A stretch of 22,861 bases of DNA from DASUFE01 sp036274675 (GCA_036274675.1 DASUFE010000100.1:1-22861), one strand, 5' to 3'; shown: positions 6,901 through 15,327, counted from the stretch's first letter. Notes: generated from the sequence alone by a model not told the origin. Program-made: numbers and translations.

Positions 6901-8322
6901 GACGCGGCGCTGATCGATATCCTGCGTAGCCGTCTAGAGGGCACCGGCCCGGTCGGCGAACAGATGCTGGCGAACGAATTACTGCTGCCGCTGCCGCAAG
7001 TGCAGTACGCCCTGCTCGCCCTGCAGCAGGAAGGCTGCATCATGCAGGGACATTTCGACCCGCGGATAACCGAACTGCAGTGGTGCGAACGCGGGCTGCT
7101 GGCGCGCATCCACCGCTATACCTTGCAGAACCTGCGCGAGCAGATACAGCCGGCCACCACCGCCGAATTTATGCGCTTTCTGTTTGCATGGCATGGCCTG
7201 GCGGAAACGCGCGGCGAAGGCGAGGCCGCGGTCGATACCGCCTTGCGCAAGCTGGAGGGTTTTCCGATTCCGGCCGCGGCCTGGGAACAATCGATCCTGG
7301 CCGACCGCATCGCCTACTACGTCGGGCAGGATCTCGATGCGCTGTGCAACAGCGGGCGCTTTATCTGGTTGCGCGCGGGCGGCGGCAAAACGGCGCAGAC
7401 CACGCTCAAAAGCACACCCATTGTGTTATTGCCGCGCGAATCCGCCGGCCACTGGCTGCGTAACGGACACAAGGAAGATATCACCGGCGCACTCTCCGCC
7501 GGCGCGCTCAGAGTGTATCAATGCCTGCAACAGCGCGGCGCCGTGTTCTTCCTCGATATCGTGCAGGCCACCGGACTCCTGCGCACGCAGGTGGAACAGG
7601 CGCTGGCGGAACTTGCGGCCAGGGGACTCGCGCACGCCGACGGTTTCGCGGGATTGCGAGCGCTAATCACACCGCCTTCGCAGCGAATGGCTTTCGCGCG
7701 CCGCGGCCGCGCTTCGAACGTCGCCGGCGAATTCGACCGCGCAGGACGCTGGAGCCTGATCTCACACAACAGCCCAGAAGTCTCGCACGAGGATATCGGC
7801 TGGTTCACTACACCCTATGCGACGCTGGAACATATGGCCGCGGTCTTCCTCAAGCGTTACGGCGTGGTGTTCCGCAAGTTGCTGCAGCGCGAAACGCAGG
7901 CCCCGCCCTGGCGCGAACTCTTATACGTCTATCGCCGCATGGAAGCGCGCGGCGAGATCCGCGGCGGACGCTTCGTCAGCGGCCACAGCGGCGAGCAGTT
8001 TGCGCTACCGGAAGCTGTAGGTCTGTTGCGCAACCAGCGCCGCAACGGCGATGCGGAACAGTGGGTCACGCTCTCCGCCGCGGACCCGCTGAACCTGTCG
8101 GGCCTGATCATGCCCGGCCCGCGCATCTCCGCCACCGGCCGCAACCGCGTGCTGTTCCGCAACGGGGCGCCGGCGGGCTGGCTGCTCGGCAAGGAACTGC
8201 ACCTGGAGCCGGCACTCAGCGATCAACAGCAATTCGAGGCGCGCAGCCGTCTGCTGCAGAAACGCAGTCCCGGAAAATATGTTCAGGCACCCGCCCCGGA
8301 CGGCAGGAAGGCGTGGCATTGA
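3988..8322 (+). CDS. lhr: Lhr-family large ATP-dependent DNA/RNA helicase
   Basis: This 1444-residue superfamily 2 helicase belongs to the long Lhr group (E. coli Lhr is about 1540 residues), 3'-5' translocases linked to DNA repair. The motor motifs are all present: APTGSGKT (42-49), TTPESLYILL (about 140-149), DEIH (167-170), LSAT (201-204), a motif IV-like TLIFVNNRRLAERAA, ATASLELGIDIGDIDLV (motif V) and QRVGRAGHS (motif VI). The winged-helix and beta-barrel Lhr core follows to about residue 880, then a long C-terminal region as in bacterial Lhr. A GTG at 3940 is in frame, but the ATG at 3988 begins where family proteins begin (MSNYSFHPAVAGWF). Intact and GC-rich, it is the first clearly chromosomal gene beyond the integron. 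Confidence 0.95.
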   Translation: MSNYSFHPAVAGWFNKTFASATEAQQQAWPAIQQGQHTLIAAPTGSGKTLAAFLAVLDELVREGLERALPDETRVLYVSPLKALSNDIRKNLEAPLQGIADELLHNGLPPVAIRAAVRTGDTTQGERERMRKTPPHILVTTPESLYILLSSESGRAMLSKARKVIVDEIHALAPNKRGAHLALSLERLQALTNAPLTRIGLSATQKPLSTVAEFLVGNRREDCTIVDRGYIRERDLAIELPDSPLEAVMANEVWATLYDKLADLVRAHKTTLIFVNNRRLAERAARHLGERLDATQVAAHHGSLAREHRLDAEQRLKAGKLKVMVATASLELGIDIGDIDLVCQIGSPRSISGFLQRVGRAGHSVGGMPKARLFPTTRDDLVECAALLDAVRRDELDQLQVPPQPLEVLAQQIVAEVSCREWSEPALLECLRGAYPYRELSQQLYEDMLAMLADGFSTRRGRRSAYLHRDAVNGVLRGRKNARLTAIMNAGAIPDQFDYDVILEPEGNFIGSLNEDFAFESMAGDIFQLGNASYRILRVERGTVRVEDARGQPPTIPFWLGQAPGRSDELSQSVSRLRELIGERLESGIEAATAWLRDELGLNAATAQQVADYLAAAKAALNMLPTQTEIVFERFFDEAGDQHIVIHSPYGARLNRAWGLALRKKFCRKFNFELQAAALEDSIVISLGATHSFPLQEVTAYVKSAGVRETVTQAVLQAPLFMTRWRWVASIALAIQRNRNGRRVPAQFQRMDAEDLVAVVFPDQLACQDNIVGEREVPDHPLVNQTIDDCLNEAMDIAGLEKMLKRVESGEIQIVCKDLTAPSALAQEILVAKPYAFLDDAPAEERRTQAVNARRFTDPEDAAALQSLSPEAIAQVRSEAWPYMQNPDELHDALWTLAYLSEQDFKHDAGLAAHMQSLCTDRRATRLLINKEHGLHVCAERLPQWLALYPEAELSPSIQAAGPLTRKEWDADAALIDILRSRLEGTGPVGEQMLANELLLPLPQVQYALLALQQEGCIMQGHFDPRITELQWCERGLLARIHRYTLQNLREQIQPATTAEFMRFLFAWHGLAETRGEGEAAVDTALRKLEGFPIPAAAWEQSILADRIAYYVGQDLDALCNSGRFIWLRAGGGKTAQTTLKSTPIVLLPRESAGHWLRNGHKEDITGALSAGALRVYQCLQQRGAVFFLDIVQATGLLRTQVEQALAELAARGLAHADGFAGLRALITPPSQRMAFARRGRASNVAGEFDRAGRWSLISHNSPEVSHEDIGWFTTPYATLEHMAAVFLKRYGVVFRKLLQRETQAPPWRELLYVYRRMEARGEIRGGRFVSGHSGEQFALPEAVGLLRNQRRNGDAEQWVTLSAADPLNLSGLIMPGPRISATGRNRVLFRNGAPAGWLLGKELHLEPALSDQQQFEARSRLLQKRSPGKYVQAPAPDGRKAWH

Positions 8323-8389
8323 GGCAGTTCTCCCCGGAAACGAAATATTCTGTTGAATGACGCCGGCCCGCGCCAGGGCGCCAGATTCC

Positions 8390-8419
8390 TTGTCCCATGC
8401 AACATCAAAATGCAATAAT
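8390..8419 (+). promoter_or_regulatory. Candidate sigma-70 promoter for the tandem secreted-protein genes
   Basis: TTGTCC (8390-8395) and AATAAT (8414-8419) are separated by 18 bases, about 50 bases before the start codon at 8469. The -10 matches consensus at five of six positions and the -35 at four. Confidence 0.35.
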
Positions 8420-8468
8420 CCTGGCCAGGGTTACCATAAAAAATGATTTCTTCAAGGGAAGGTCCGCC

Positions 8469-9854
8469 ATGCAAACTCCATTGCAAATAAAGTGGGCGCC
8501 GCTGTTATTGGCGGTCGTTTTATGTGATGCCGCAACCGCGGAATCGCTTTCGTCCAAAAGCCTTGCCAGCCTGAAGAACAAAAGCGTCATCGTTTACATG
8601 TCCGAAGAGCAAGCCGGGATTACCAGGATCGTCGGAACGCCCTCTTCAGACGCCGCGCCCATCACCAGCAGCACGGACTCTGAAAGACTCTCGGCATTTT
8701 TGAGCAGGGATATCCGGCCGGGAAGTTATAGAAAAGACGCCGGCCTGCCTCCGGAAGGGAGCAGCATACTGCCCTCGGGTTTCAGAAAACTGAACGCCAG
8801 CATGGCGGACGGGGCCTTTTTTGATTCGATCACCCGGATCACGGCTGCGCCATTTATGAAAAAAACCTGGTTTAACGTCATTGAAATCTCAAAAGAGGTC
8901 ATAAACGTCAGCAAGGGCCAACTGAGAAATCTGATCAAGGGACGGCGCAAGCGGCATGAGCCGATGCCCGATAGCGCCATTGTCGTCAGCAATCATTTTG
9001 TATTTGGCGATGACTTCTACAAACTCTGGTTTATAACCCGGATTGAAATATACGACCTGATGGCCATGGGAGCTCCCACCCGGCCCAGTGTCGAATTAAA
9101 AAAGATACATTTGGAAAAATTCGTATCGCTCTACGATATCCGCGATCATTTCGAGTCGGCGCTGGCTGCGTCAAAAACCGGCGGTTGTTGCCCGGAAGAA
9201 GTTCTGGAGCTGTGGAAGAAAGACGGCGGGAAGCTGTATTTCGACACCGTTTCCCGACTCGCCGCCCAAAACGCGGAAATGATAAAGCGGTTCCTGGTGG
9301 ATCAGCCGCCTTCCGATACCGCCCCGAACACCGCCATTATGGCTCTTTATGCAATTGAAAAGAGAGCCGCCGAACGCCACGTAACCTCCCGGCAGCAACA
9401 GAAAGCCGCGGAAAATGTAACATGGGAGCAACGGCAATTAGAGCAGCATGTCGGTAAACTCGCAAAAATGAATCCGGTTCAGCGTAAAGCCTACATGCTC
9501 CGCAAGGATTATGAATATCTCTGCCTGGTGGACGTTGCCGAAACCACCGCCGAGCACGTGATTGCGCGGGACCTGGACCGGGACATTTACTATTCCCTGC
9601 CCGCCAGGAATATGAAGCTCATTAAGGAAAGCGAGGTCGATGCAGGCGAATATGCCGACACCGTCCTCAAATACCAGGCGCAGGAAATGCGCAAGGCCGG
9701 AGCCATTGCCCAAGGGAGGGAACGCAAGAAAAATCCGGGCCTTTACCGCCGCCACGCGGCAACCACTGCCGAAGACTCCGGCTCGGACACCCCGGACATG
9801 AAAGATCACGACGCAGAAACTCCGGCCGCGGACGCTGCGCCGGCGCAGCCGTGA
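8469..9854 (+). CDS. Exported protein of unknown family, tandem paralog 1
   Basis: This 461-residue protein begins with a signal peptide (MQTPLQIKWAPLLLAVVLCD, cleavage probable near ATA-ES at about 24). The frame is open from 8397, but AAGGGAAGG just before the ATG at 8469 and the signal peptide fix the start there. It shares ordered sequence blocks with the next gene: KTWFNVIEIS (132-141), DSA..VSNHFVFGDDFYKLWFIT (168-190), EKFVSLYDIRDHFE (216-229), LWKKDGGKLYFDTV (248-261), QPPSD (279-283) and MNPVQRKAYMLRKDYEYLC (334-352). The C-terminal 40 residues are acidic and Ala/Pro-rich, probably disordered. There is no membrane segment after the signal, so a periplasmic or secreted protein is likely. 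I recognise no catalytic motif and no named family. Confidence 0.8.
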   Translation: MQTPLQIKWAPLLLAVVLCDAATAESLSSKSLASLKNKSVIVYMSEEQAGITRIVGTPSSDAAPITSSTDSERLSAFLSRDIRPGSYRKDAGLPPEGSSILPSGFRKLNASMADGAFFDSITRITAAPFMKKTWFNVIEISKEVINVSKGQLRNLIKGRRKRHEPMPDSAIVVSNHFVFGDDFYKLWFITRIEIYDLMAMGAPTRPSVELKKIHLEKFVSLYDIRDHFESALAASKTGGCCPEEVLELWKKDGGKLYFDTVSRLAAQNAEMIKRFLVDQPPSDTAPNTAIMALYAIEKRAAERHVTSRQQQKAAENVTWEQRQLEQHVGKLAKMNPVQRKAYMLRKDYEYLCLVDVAETTAEHVIARDLDRDIYYSLPARNMKLIKESEVDAGEYADTVLKYQAQEMRKAGAIAQGRERKKNPGLYRRHAATTAEDSGSDTPDMKDHDAETPAADAAPAQP

Positions 9855-10007
9855 CGATGCTGCCCGGCGCCGGAAATGTTTTCATATCACGGCACAGGCA
9901 TGCGATTCAGAATCCGCTAAAACAGGCGGTGCCGCCATGAGGGGTCTTTGCACGTAACGCCTTATCGGCGGAATCGCTTTCCCATCTGAAAATTTTATGG
10001 GGGAATT

Positions 10008-11447
10008 ATGCAATCCGGTATCCTGAAATTCGCCGTACTGATATTACTGGCAGGCAGTTGCGCGCCGGCATCGGCTGATAACAAGTCCGCAACGCTTTCA
10101 ACCGAAGATGCCGCCGCAATCAAAAAAGCCATTCTTTACATATCGCCGCAGAGTCAGGAAGAAGTTATTCAGGCATTCCCTTCCGCCGGAGACTTTGTCC
10201 CATTAGTTACCACGGAGGCGGCCCAGGCCGCACCGACACCCGCCGTGGCTTTCCCGATACTGGCGGGCGTAGTGGTTCTGGGAGCAATAATTGCCGCGAG
10301 TACCGCCGATGAACCGAAACCCGTCTGCTTGCCCAGGGTAGGCGCGCAAAGGGCGCCGCCGTCTCAACGGTTTTTAAAAATAAACAAAAGTCTGCACAAC
10401 GGTGATTTTTCCCAGTCCATGAATCGATTCATGGAAACTGCGTTCGAGGGAAAAACCTGGTTCGATAGCATCGAAATCTCCAGGCCATCCATAGTCCCAA
10501 GCGAACCCCGTCTGCCAAAACTTCTACAAAAACAACAATGGCAGCGAAAGCTGCCTGATTCAGCGCTCACATTCAGTAACGCGTTTATATTCGCCCCGGA
10601 TTATTACAGGCTCTGGTTTATAACGGATCTTGAGTTATACAGGGTTAAAGCGAAGGGAAAAATGCGCCACGCCCCTATTGAAGTAGAACTCTTGCACAGG
10701 GAAAAATTCGCATCACTTTACGATGTCCGCGACCATTATGAATTCGGGGGATCGGAATCGTCAGAAGATGAAAATCGGCGCCGCGAGGAAGCTCTTCAGC
10801 TGTGGCAAAAAGACGGCGGGAAATTATATTTTGATACGGTTCCGCAGCTCGCCGCTGAAAATGCAAAAATGATCAGTCTTTTCCTCAAGCAACCGCCCTC
10901 GGATATCGCCAGGGAACCCATGAACTCGGCGGTAATGGCTCTTTATGAAATCACTCCGGAAGTCGAAAAACCAAAACTATCCGGAAGAAACCTTGGCCCC
11001 AGGGAAGCACAAGAGGCTGCGGAGCGCGCAGCGAAAAAACTTGAAAGAGAAGAACAACGGGACCGGATAAAAGATGGCGAGGCCATTGAAAAAATGAATC
11101 CCGCGCAACGCAAAGCCCACATGATCCGGAATGAATACGAAATGGCTTGTGTGGTGGATATTATCGGAACCGCATCGGACAGGGTTATTTCGCACGATCA
11201 GGATACGAATATTTATTACTCATTTCCCATCAAAAACATGAAGCTTGTGATGCAAAATGAAATCGATGAAAACGAATATGCCGGGCTGATCCTGGAATAC
11301 CGGAATCATGAAAAATATATGGCCGCAAAGAGGGCCAAAAAGCGAGGCAGCAAAGGCGCCCTGACAAAAATGGAAAACCCGGACGCGGAAGAAGCGCCGG
11401 ATGCGGAAGAGGCGCCCGAAAATAGCCCGGGAGAAAGCGATAATTGA
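10008..11447 (+). CDS. Exported protein of unknown family, tandem paralog 2
   Basis: This 479-residue paralog of the preceding gene has an N-terminal signal (MQSGILKFAVLILLAGSCAP). AGSC could be a poor lipobox with Cys18, or signal peptidase I could cut near ASA-DN. Unlike paralog 1 it has a second hydrophobic segment at about 78-98 (AVAFPILAGVVVLGAIIAAS), so it may be membrane-anchored. Shared blocks appear in the same order: KTWFDSIEIS (149-158), DSALTFSNAFIFAPDYYRLW (184-203), REKFASLYDVRDHYEF (231-246), LWQKDGGKLYFDTV (265-278), QPPSD (295-299) and MNPAQRKAHMIRNEYEMAC (363-381). Residues 325-360 are a charged helical, possibly coiled-coil, insert. The tail carries a short DAEEAP repeat. 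The stop overlaps the next gene. Function unknown. Confidence 0.8.
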   Translation: MQSGILKFAVLILLAGSCAPASADNKSATLSTEDAAAIKKAILYISPQSQEEVIQAFPSAGDFVPLVTTEAAQAAPTPAVAFPILAGVVVLGAIIAASTADEPKPVCLPRVGAQRAPPSQRFLKINKSLHNGDFSQSMNRFMETAFEGKTWFDSIEISRPSIVPSEPRLPKLLQKQQWQRKLPDSALTFSNAFIFAPDYYRLWFITDLELYRVKAKGKMRHAPIEVELLHREKFASLYDVRDHYEFGGSESSEDENRRREEALQLWQKDGGKLYFDTVPQLAAENAKMISLFLKQPPSDIAREPMNSAVMALYEITPEVEKPKLSGRNLGPREAQEAAERAAKKLEREEQRDRIKDGEAIEKMNPAQRKAHMIRNEYEMACVVDIIGTASDRVISHDQDTNIYYSFPIKNMKLVMQNEIDENEYAGLILEYRNHEKYMAAKRAKKRGSKGALTKMENPDAEEAPDAEEAPENSPGESDN

Positions 11448-12064
11448 TCGAGGATGTTCCCAGCCCCATCGACCTGCGCCTGATGCGCGATGCGCGGGAA
11501 TGGGAGCAAACGGTCATGTCGAAGCGGCCTTGGCGCGTGGACTTTTTTGCGCGTATCAGGGATGAAATCGGCGCCGCAGCGCCGCCAGTGGAAAGGGTAC
11601 TTGAGCTGGGTTCGGGCCCCGGTTTTTTAGCGCAGCACTTGCTGCAAACCCTCGGCGGGATTTCCTATGGCATGCTCGATTTCTCGGCGGCCATGCATCA
11701 GCTGGCGCGCGCACGCCTGGGCGATTTGGCCCGGCACGTGGAATTCATCGAACGGGATTTCAAGCAGCCCGACTGGCACGCGAAGCTCGGTGAATTCGGG
11801 TGCGTGGTCACGCTGCAGGCAGTGCACGAGCTGCGCCACAAACGCCATGCCCCCGCCTTGCACGCCCAGGTCAGGGAACTGCTTGCACCCGAAGGGTTCT
11901 ACCTGGTGTGCGATCACTACTGCGGCCCCGGCGGCATGCAGAACGACCGCCTGTACATGAGTGTCGATGAGCAGCGCCAGGCCCTCTCGACAGCGGGCTT
12001 CACCCGGATCGTGGAACTGCTGCGCAAGGGGGGCATGGTGTTGCATTGCGCGAGCCTTGACTGA
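11444..12064 (+). CDS. Class I SAM-dependent methyltransferase
   Basis: This 206-residue protein has the class I methyltransferase core: motif I VLELGSGPGFLAQHL (about 53-67), an acidic position after the second strand (GMLDFS), VEFIERDF (motif II/III region), VVTLQAVHEL (motif IV region) and LLAPEGFYLVCDHYC. It should move a methyl group from S-adenosylmethionine; the acceptor is not evident and no DNA- or rRNA-specific motif is visible. The TTG start overlaps the preceding stop codon (TTGA), with GGGAGA about eight bases upstream, pointing to translational coupling with paralog 2. A later in-frame ATG at 11483 is an alternative start but would drop the coupled leader. Confidence 0.85.
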   Translation: MIEDVPSPIDLRLMRDAREWEQTVMSKRPWRVDFFARIRDEIGAAAPPVERVLELGSGPGFLAQHLLQTLGGISYGMLDFSAAMHQLARARLGDLARHVEFIERDFKQPDWHAKLGEFGCVVTLQAVHELRHKRHAPALHAQVRELLAPEGFYLVCDHYCGPGGMQNDRLYMSVDEQRQALSTAGFTRIVELLRKGGMVLHCASLD

Positions 12065-12140
12065 AATGTGAGTTCCGTCCCATAACTTCCGGCAGGATCG
12101 GGATTAGACTCGCTTTGTCTTAAATATCCGGAATCACGAT

Positions 12141-13331
12141 ATGATCACCCTGTCCGCTCCCGTTAAATATTTAGTTATGTCATCGCTGCTGGCCATGCTG
12201 CTCGGCGGCTGTTTGCACGACGACGGCGATGAAAGCAATGATGATGCCACGGCCGGGATCGGGCTGGAGCAAATCCTGGCCGGCATGCACTTCGCGCATC
12301 CCCTGCTGTTCCTGCAGCATCCGGGCGACGACAATATCTTTTATGTCGTGCAGCAGAACGGTGTAATCTGGCGCGCCGACCTTGCCGCCGGAACCCGCAG
12401 CGAGCTCGTCAAGCTTGCTGACCACTACAGCCTGACCGACTGCGGCGAGTGCGGCCTGCTCGGCATGGCTTTCGACCCTGGCTTTGCGAGCAACGGCTTT
12501 ATATACCTGTCCTTCACGGAAGGCCCGGACAACGATCATATGACTTCCCGGGTCGCCCGCTTCCGCAGCGCGAACAACGGGCAGTCGCTGGCGATGAGCG
12601 GCGCCGCGCCGGAACGCACCGAGGTATTCAGCGTCGCTCAGCCCTTTACCAACCATAACGGCGGTAATATCGCTTTCGGCCCGGATGGCCTTTTATATCT
12701 CGGACTGGGCGACGGCGGCTCCGGCAACGATCCGCACCAGAACGGGCAGAATATCAATACGGTGCTCGGCAAGATGCTGCGCCTGAATCCCGACGGTTCC
12801 GCCGCCGCGGGTAACCTGATCGCGGCGCAGGGCGGAGACGCCCGAATCTTCGCCTTCGGCCTGCGCAACCCATGGCGCTGGAGTTTCGATCGCGAAACCG
12901 GTGATTTATGGGTGGGTGACGTGGGCCAGAACACTTTTGAGGAAATCGACCTCGTCGTCAACGGCGGCAATTACGGGTGGCGCTGCCGCGAAGGCCTGCA
13001 GGCGACATCCGGCATCGGCGCCTGCACCCTGACCGGCGGCCCGGCGATCGACCCGGTCACGGTTATCGGCCGGGACGAAGGGCAGTCGATCACCGGCGGT
13101 TACGTCTATCGCGGGAGCGCGCTGGCGGATCTGCGGGGCGTGTATGTCTTCGGCGACTATGCCTCGGGGCGCATTTGGGGCCTGTCCCGCCGTGGCGGCG
13201 ATTATGAACGCGCCGAACTGCTGAAGAGCGGCCTCAACATCTCCTCCTTCGGTGAGGACCGCAACGGCGAGATCTACGTCATCGACCACACCGGCGGCGG
13301 CATCTACCGCATTGTCGGCGGCAACGGCTGA
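12141..13331 (+). CDS. PQQ-dependent sugar dehydrogenase-like lipoprotein (GSDH family)
   Basis: This 396-residue protein belongs to the glucose/sorbosone dehydrogenase beta-propeller family. Its signal peptide ends in the lipobox LGGC (Cys24), placing it on the periplasmic face of a membrane. Family landmarks are NHNGGNIAFGPDGLLYLGLGD (His172, the expected catalytic base), GLRNPWRWSFD (Arg242, the PQQ-contact Arg region), GDVGQNTFEEID, GGNYGWR and a C-terminal GVYVFGDYASGRIWGL. Such enzymes oxidise aldose sugars using pyrroloquinoline quinone. The true substrate is uncertain, since many family members have none assigned. The next gene encodes a cytochrome c that could take the electrons. A second in-frame ATG at 12177 would also leave a lipoprotein signal. 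Confidence 0.88.
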   Translation: MITLSAPVKYLVMSSLLAMLLGGCLHDDGDESNDDATAGIGLEQILAGMHFAHPLLFLQHPGDDNIFYVVQQNGVIWRADLAAGTRSELVKLADHYSLTDCGECGLLGMAFDPGFASNGFIYLSFTEGPDNDHMTSRVARFRSANNGQSLAMSGAAPERTEVFSVAQPFTNHNGGNIAFGPDGLLYLGLGDGGSGNDPHQNGQNINTVLGKMLRLNPDGSAAAGNLIAAQGGDARIFAFGLRNPWRWSFDRETGDLWVGDVGQNTFEEIDLVVNGGNYGWRCREGLQATSGIGACTLTGGPAIDPVTVIGRDEGQSITGGYVYRGSALADLRGVYVFGDYASGRIWGLSRRGGDYERAELLKSGLNISSFGEDRNGEIYVIDHTGGGIYRIVGGNG

Positions 13332-13355
13332 ATTCCTGCTACGCGGGCATTCCCT

Positions 13356-13377
13356 CCTCGTGGAAATTTCCGCGAGG
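13356..13377. other. Near-perfect palindrome between dehydrogenase and cytochrome genes
   Basis: CCTCGTGG and CCGCGAGG pair around AAATTT with one G-T pair, 25 bases after the dehydrogenase stop. There is no following T-run, so it may be an mRNA-stabilising hairpin or a protein-binding site rather than a terminator. Confidence 0.35.
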
Positions 13378-13394
13378 CCGCGCTACAGTAGCGC

Positions 13395-14405
13395 ATGATC
13401 CTGCGCTGCCTGTTAATCCTGTGCGCCGCGGCGGCAGTCGCCGCCTGCAGCGGGAACGGCTGCCGCGTTCCGGCGGAACAAATGCCGCCGCTGCTCTCGC
13501 AAACGCTTTGCGTCAATATGGCGGACCCGGCGCAGCCGGCGGCGGGAACAATCCCTTACGATATCAACGAAGCCTTCTGGTCGGACGGCGCGGAGAAATG
13601 GCGTTACCTGTCGCTGCCGGCAGGCGCCCGCATCGATATCGCCGGCGACGGAGACTTCAGGCTCCCGGCAGGCAGCGTGCTGATCAAGAATTTCCGCCTG
13701 CAAGGGCGCTTCATCGAAACCCGGCTTTTCATGCGTAAGATCGACGGCGGCTGGCAGGGCTACAGTTACCAATGGAATGACACCCAGACCGATGCTCAAT
13801 TACTGAGCCACGCCGACGAAATCAGCATCGGCGGCCAGGTCTGGCATTACCCTGGCCGCGACGAATGCATGCAATGCCATACCGAGGCGGCCGGCTTCAG
13901 CCTGGGCCTGGAAGTCGCCCAACTGAATAAGGACGACTCTCATGCCCGCAGGGGCGGCTGGCTATCCGGAACCGGCAACCAGATCGATCGCCTGCGCGCC
14001 CTCGGCCTGCTTGCGGACGTGCCGGAGCCATCGGTACGAGATCTCAAACTGGTTTCCAGCCGGGACTTCGCTCAGGACCTGAACCGCCGCGCCCGCGCCT
14101 ACCTGCACAGCAACTGCTCGCAGTGTCACCGCCCGGGCGGCGGCACCGACAGTAACATGGATCTGCGCGCCGCCACCCCGCTGGCCGACATGCACGTGTG
14201 TGATACCCGGCCGCAACTGGGCGAGCTCGGAATACCCGACGCCCGCCTGCTCGCGCCCGGCGATTACGCCCGTTCCGTCATCTGGAGCCGTATGAAGCAT
14301 CAGGATAATAACCGCATGCCGTTGCCGCGCTTCAGCAAAGTGCCTGACGCCGAGGGCGTCCGCCTGATCGAAGAGTGGATCGGGTCATTGCCCGGCTGCG
14401 GTTGA
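13395..14405 (+). CDS. Two-haem c-type cytochrome lipoprotein (SO2930/HNE_0200-like)
   Basis: This 336-residue protein has a lipoprotein signal (VAAC, Cys18) and two CxxCH haem-binding motifs: CMQCH (158-162) and CSQCH (241-245). NNRMPL with Met308 near the C terminus is a likely axial ligand for the second haem. The N-terminal half (YDINEAFWSDGAEKWRYL) resembles the HNE_0200/SO2930-type conserved protein family, which from memory often occurs beside PQQ-type sugar dehydrogenases. It follows the dehydrogenase by 63 bases on the same strand and probably passes electrons from it to the respiratory chain (inference). Intact, with cytochrome maturation expected in the periplasm. Confidence 0.85.
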   Translation: MILRCLLILCAAAAVAACSGNGCRVPAEQMPPLLSQTLCVNMADPAQPAAGTIPYDINEAFWSDGAEKWRYLSLPAGARIDIAGDGDFRLPAGSVLIKNFRLQGRFIETRLFMRKIDGGWQGYSYQWNDTQTDAQLLSHADEISIGGQVWHYPGRDECMQCHTEAAGFSLGLEVAQLNKDDSHARRGGWLSGTGNQIDRLRALGLLADVPEPSVRDLKLVSSRDFAQDLNRRARAYLHSNCSQCHRPGGGTDSNMDLRAATPLADMHVCDTRPQLGELGIPDARLLAPGDYARSVIWSRMKHQDNNRMPLPRFSKVPDAEGVRLIEEWIGSLPGCG

Positions 14406-14546
14406 ACGCGGTCCCAGCGTGCGGGTCTGACCAACGATAACCCGATGCGAGCGGTCGCCCAAGCTTTTATTGGATAGGCAAGCGCTCGTTCTTTATGTTA
14501 TGGTTGTCCGCGGGCGCACTTAAGCCGGGGGCATTTGCCTGATTAT

Positions 14547-15287
14547 ATGGATGTAAAAAAACCCGTTCTTGTCGCGCATCGCGGCGACCAGACCAACTAT
14601 CCCGAGAACACCCTGCCCAGCCTTGCCGCCGCTATCGCGGCGGGCGCGCAAGCGGTCGAATTCGACGTGCAACTGACGGCCGATCTCGTGCCGGTTCTGT
14701 TCCACGACGACTCAATGCTGCGGATGGCCGGCGTCAGGAAATCGCTGCTGGACTGCGAGTTCAGGGACATAGCGGAGTATCGCGCCTCGCAATCGGAACG
14801 CTTCGGCAACCGGTTCCAGACTACCGCCATCGCCACGCTCTACGAGACGGTCGAGATGCTGCGCGACTATCCCCACGTTACGGCCTTCGTCGAGATCAAG
14901 CGCGAGAGCCTGGCACGCTTCGGGATCGGTGAAACCCTGATGAAGATCTTCGATGCCATCGAGTCCATTCGCGAACAATGCATGGTTATCTCCTTCGAAT
15001 ACAATGCGCTGGCCGTGGCGCGGGAAATGGAAGGGTGCAAGATCGGCTGGGTGATCCGCCATTACAACGACGAATCCCGCGCCGCGGCCGAACTGCTGCA
15101 GCCGGAATTGCTCTGTTGCAACCTCGAAAAGATTTCAGCAAAAGAAGGCCTCTGGGCAGGACCGTGGCAATGGATGCTGTACCAGACCTCCGACCCCTCG
15201 AAGATCGAGTATTACGGCGCGATGGGAGTCGACTACCTGGAAACGGATGACATAACGGGCATGCTGGATGCAATAAACAAGAATTAA
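14547..15287 (+). CDS. Glycerophosphodiester phosphodiesterase (GDPD family)
   Basis: This 246-residue enzyme would hydrolyse glycerophosphodiesters to glycerol-3-phosphate and an alcohol. The family pattern is clear: VAHRGD (catalytic His and Arg), YPENT, VEFDVQLTAD (Glu and Asp metal ligands), PVLFHDD (second catalytic His), and AFVEIK in the middle. There is no signal peptide, so it is cytoplasmic, like UgpQ-type enzymes and unlike periplasmic GlpQ. The frame is open from a TTG at 14535, which lies only three bases after GGGGG; I prefer the ATG at 14547, though its spacing to that run is long (15 bases). The next gene encodes a glycerol-3-phosphate dehydrogenase-like protein, which fits a short catabolic route. 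Confidence 0.88.
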   Translation: MDVKKPVLVAHRGDQTNYPENTLPSLAAAIAAGAQAVEFDVQLTADLVPVLFHDDSMLRMAGVRKSLLDCEFRDIAEYRASQSERFGNRFQTTAIATLYETVEMLRDYPHVTAFVEIKRESLARFGIGETLMKIFDAIESIREQCMVISFEYNALAVAREMEGCKIGWVIRHYNDESRAAAELLQPELLCCNLEKISAKEGLWAGPWQWMLYQTSDPSKIEYYGAMGVDYLETDDITGMLDAINKN

Positions 15288-15327
15288 CCCTCACCTCGAA
15301 ACCATAAAGCTTGAAAAATATACAAAC

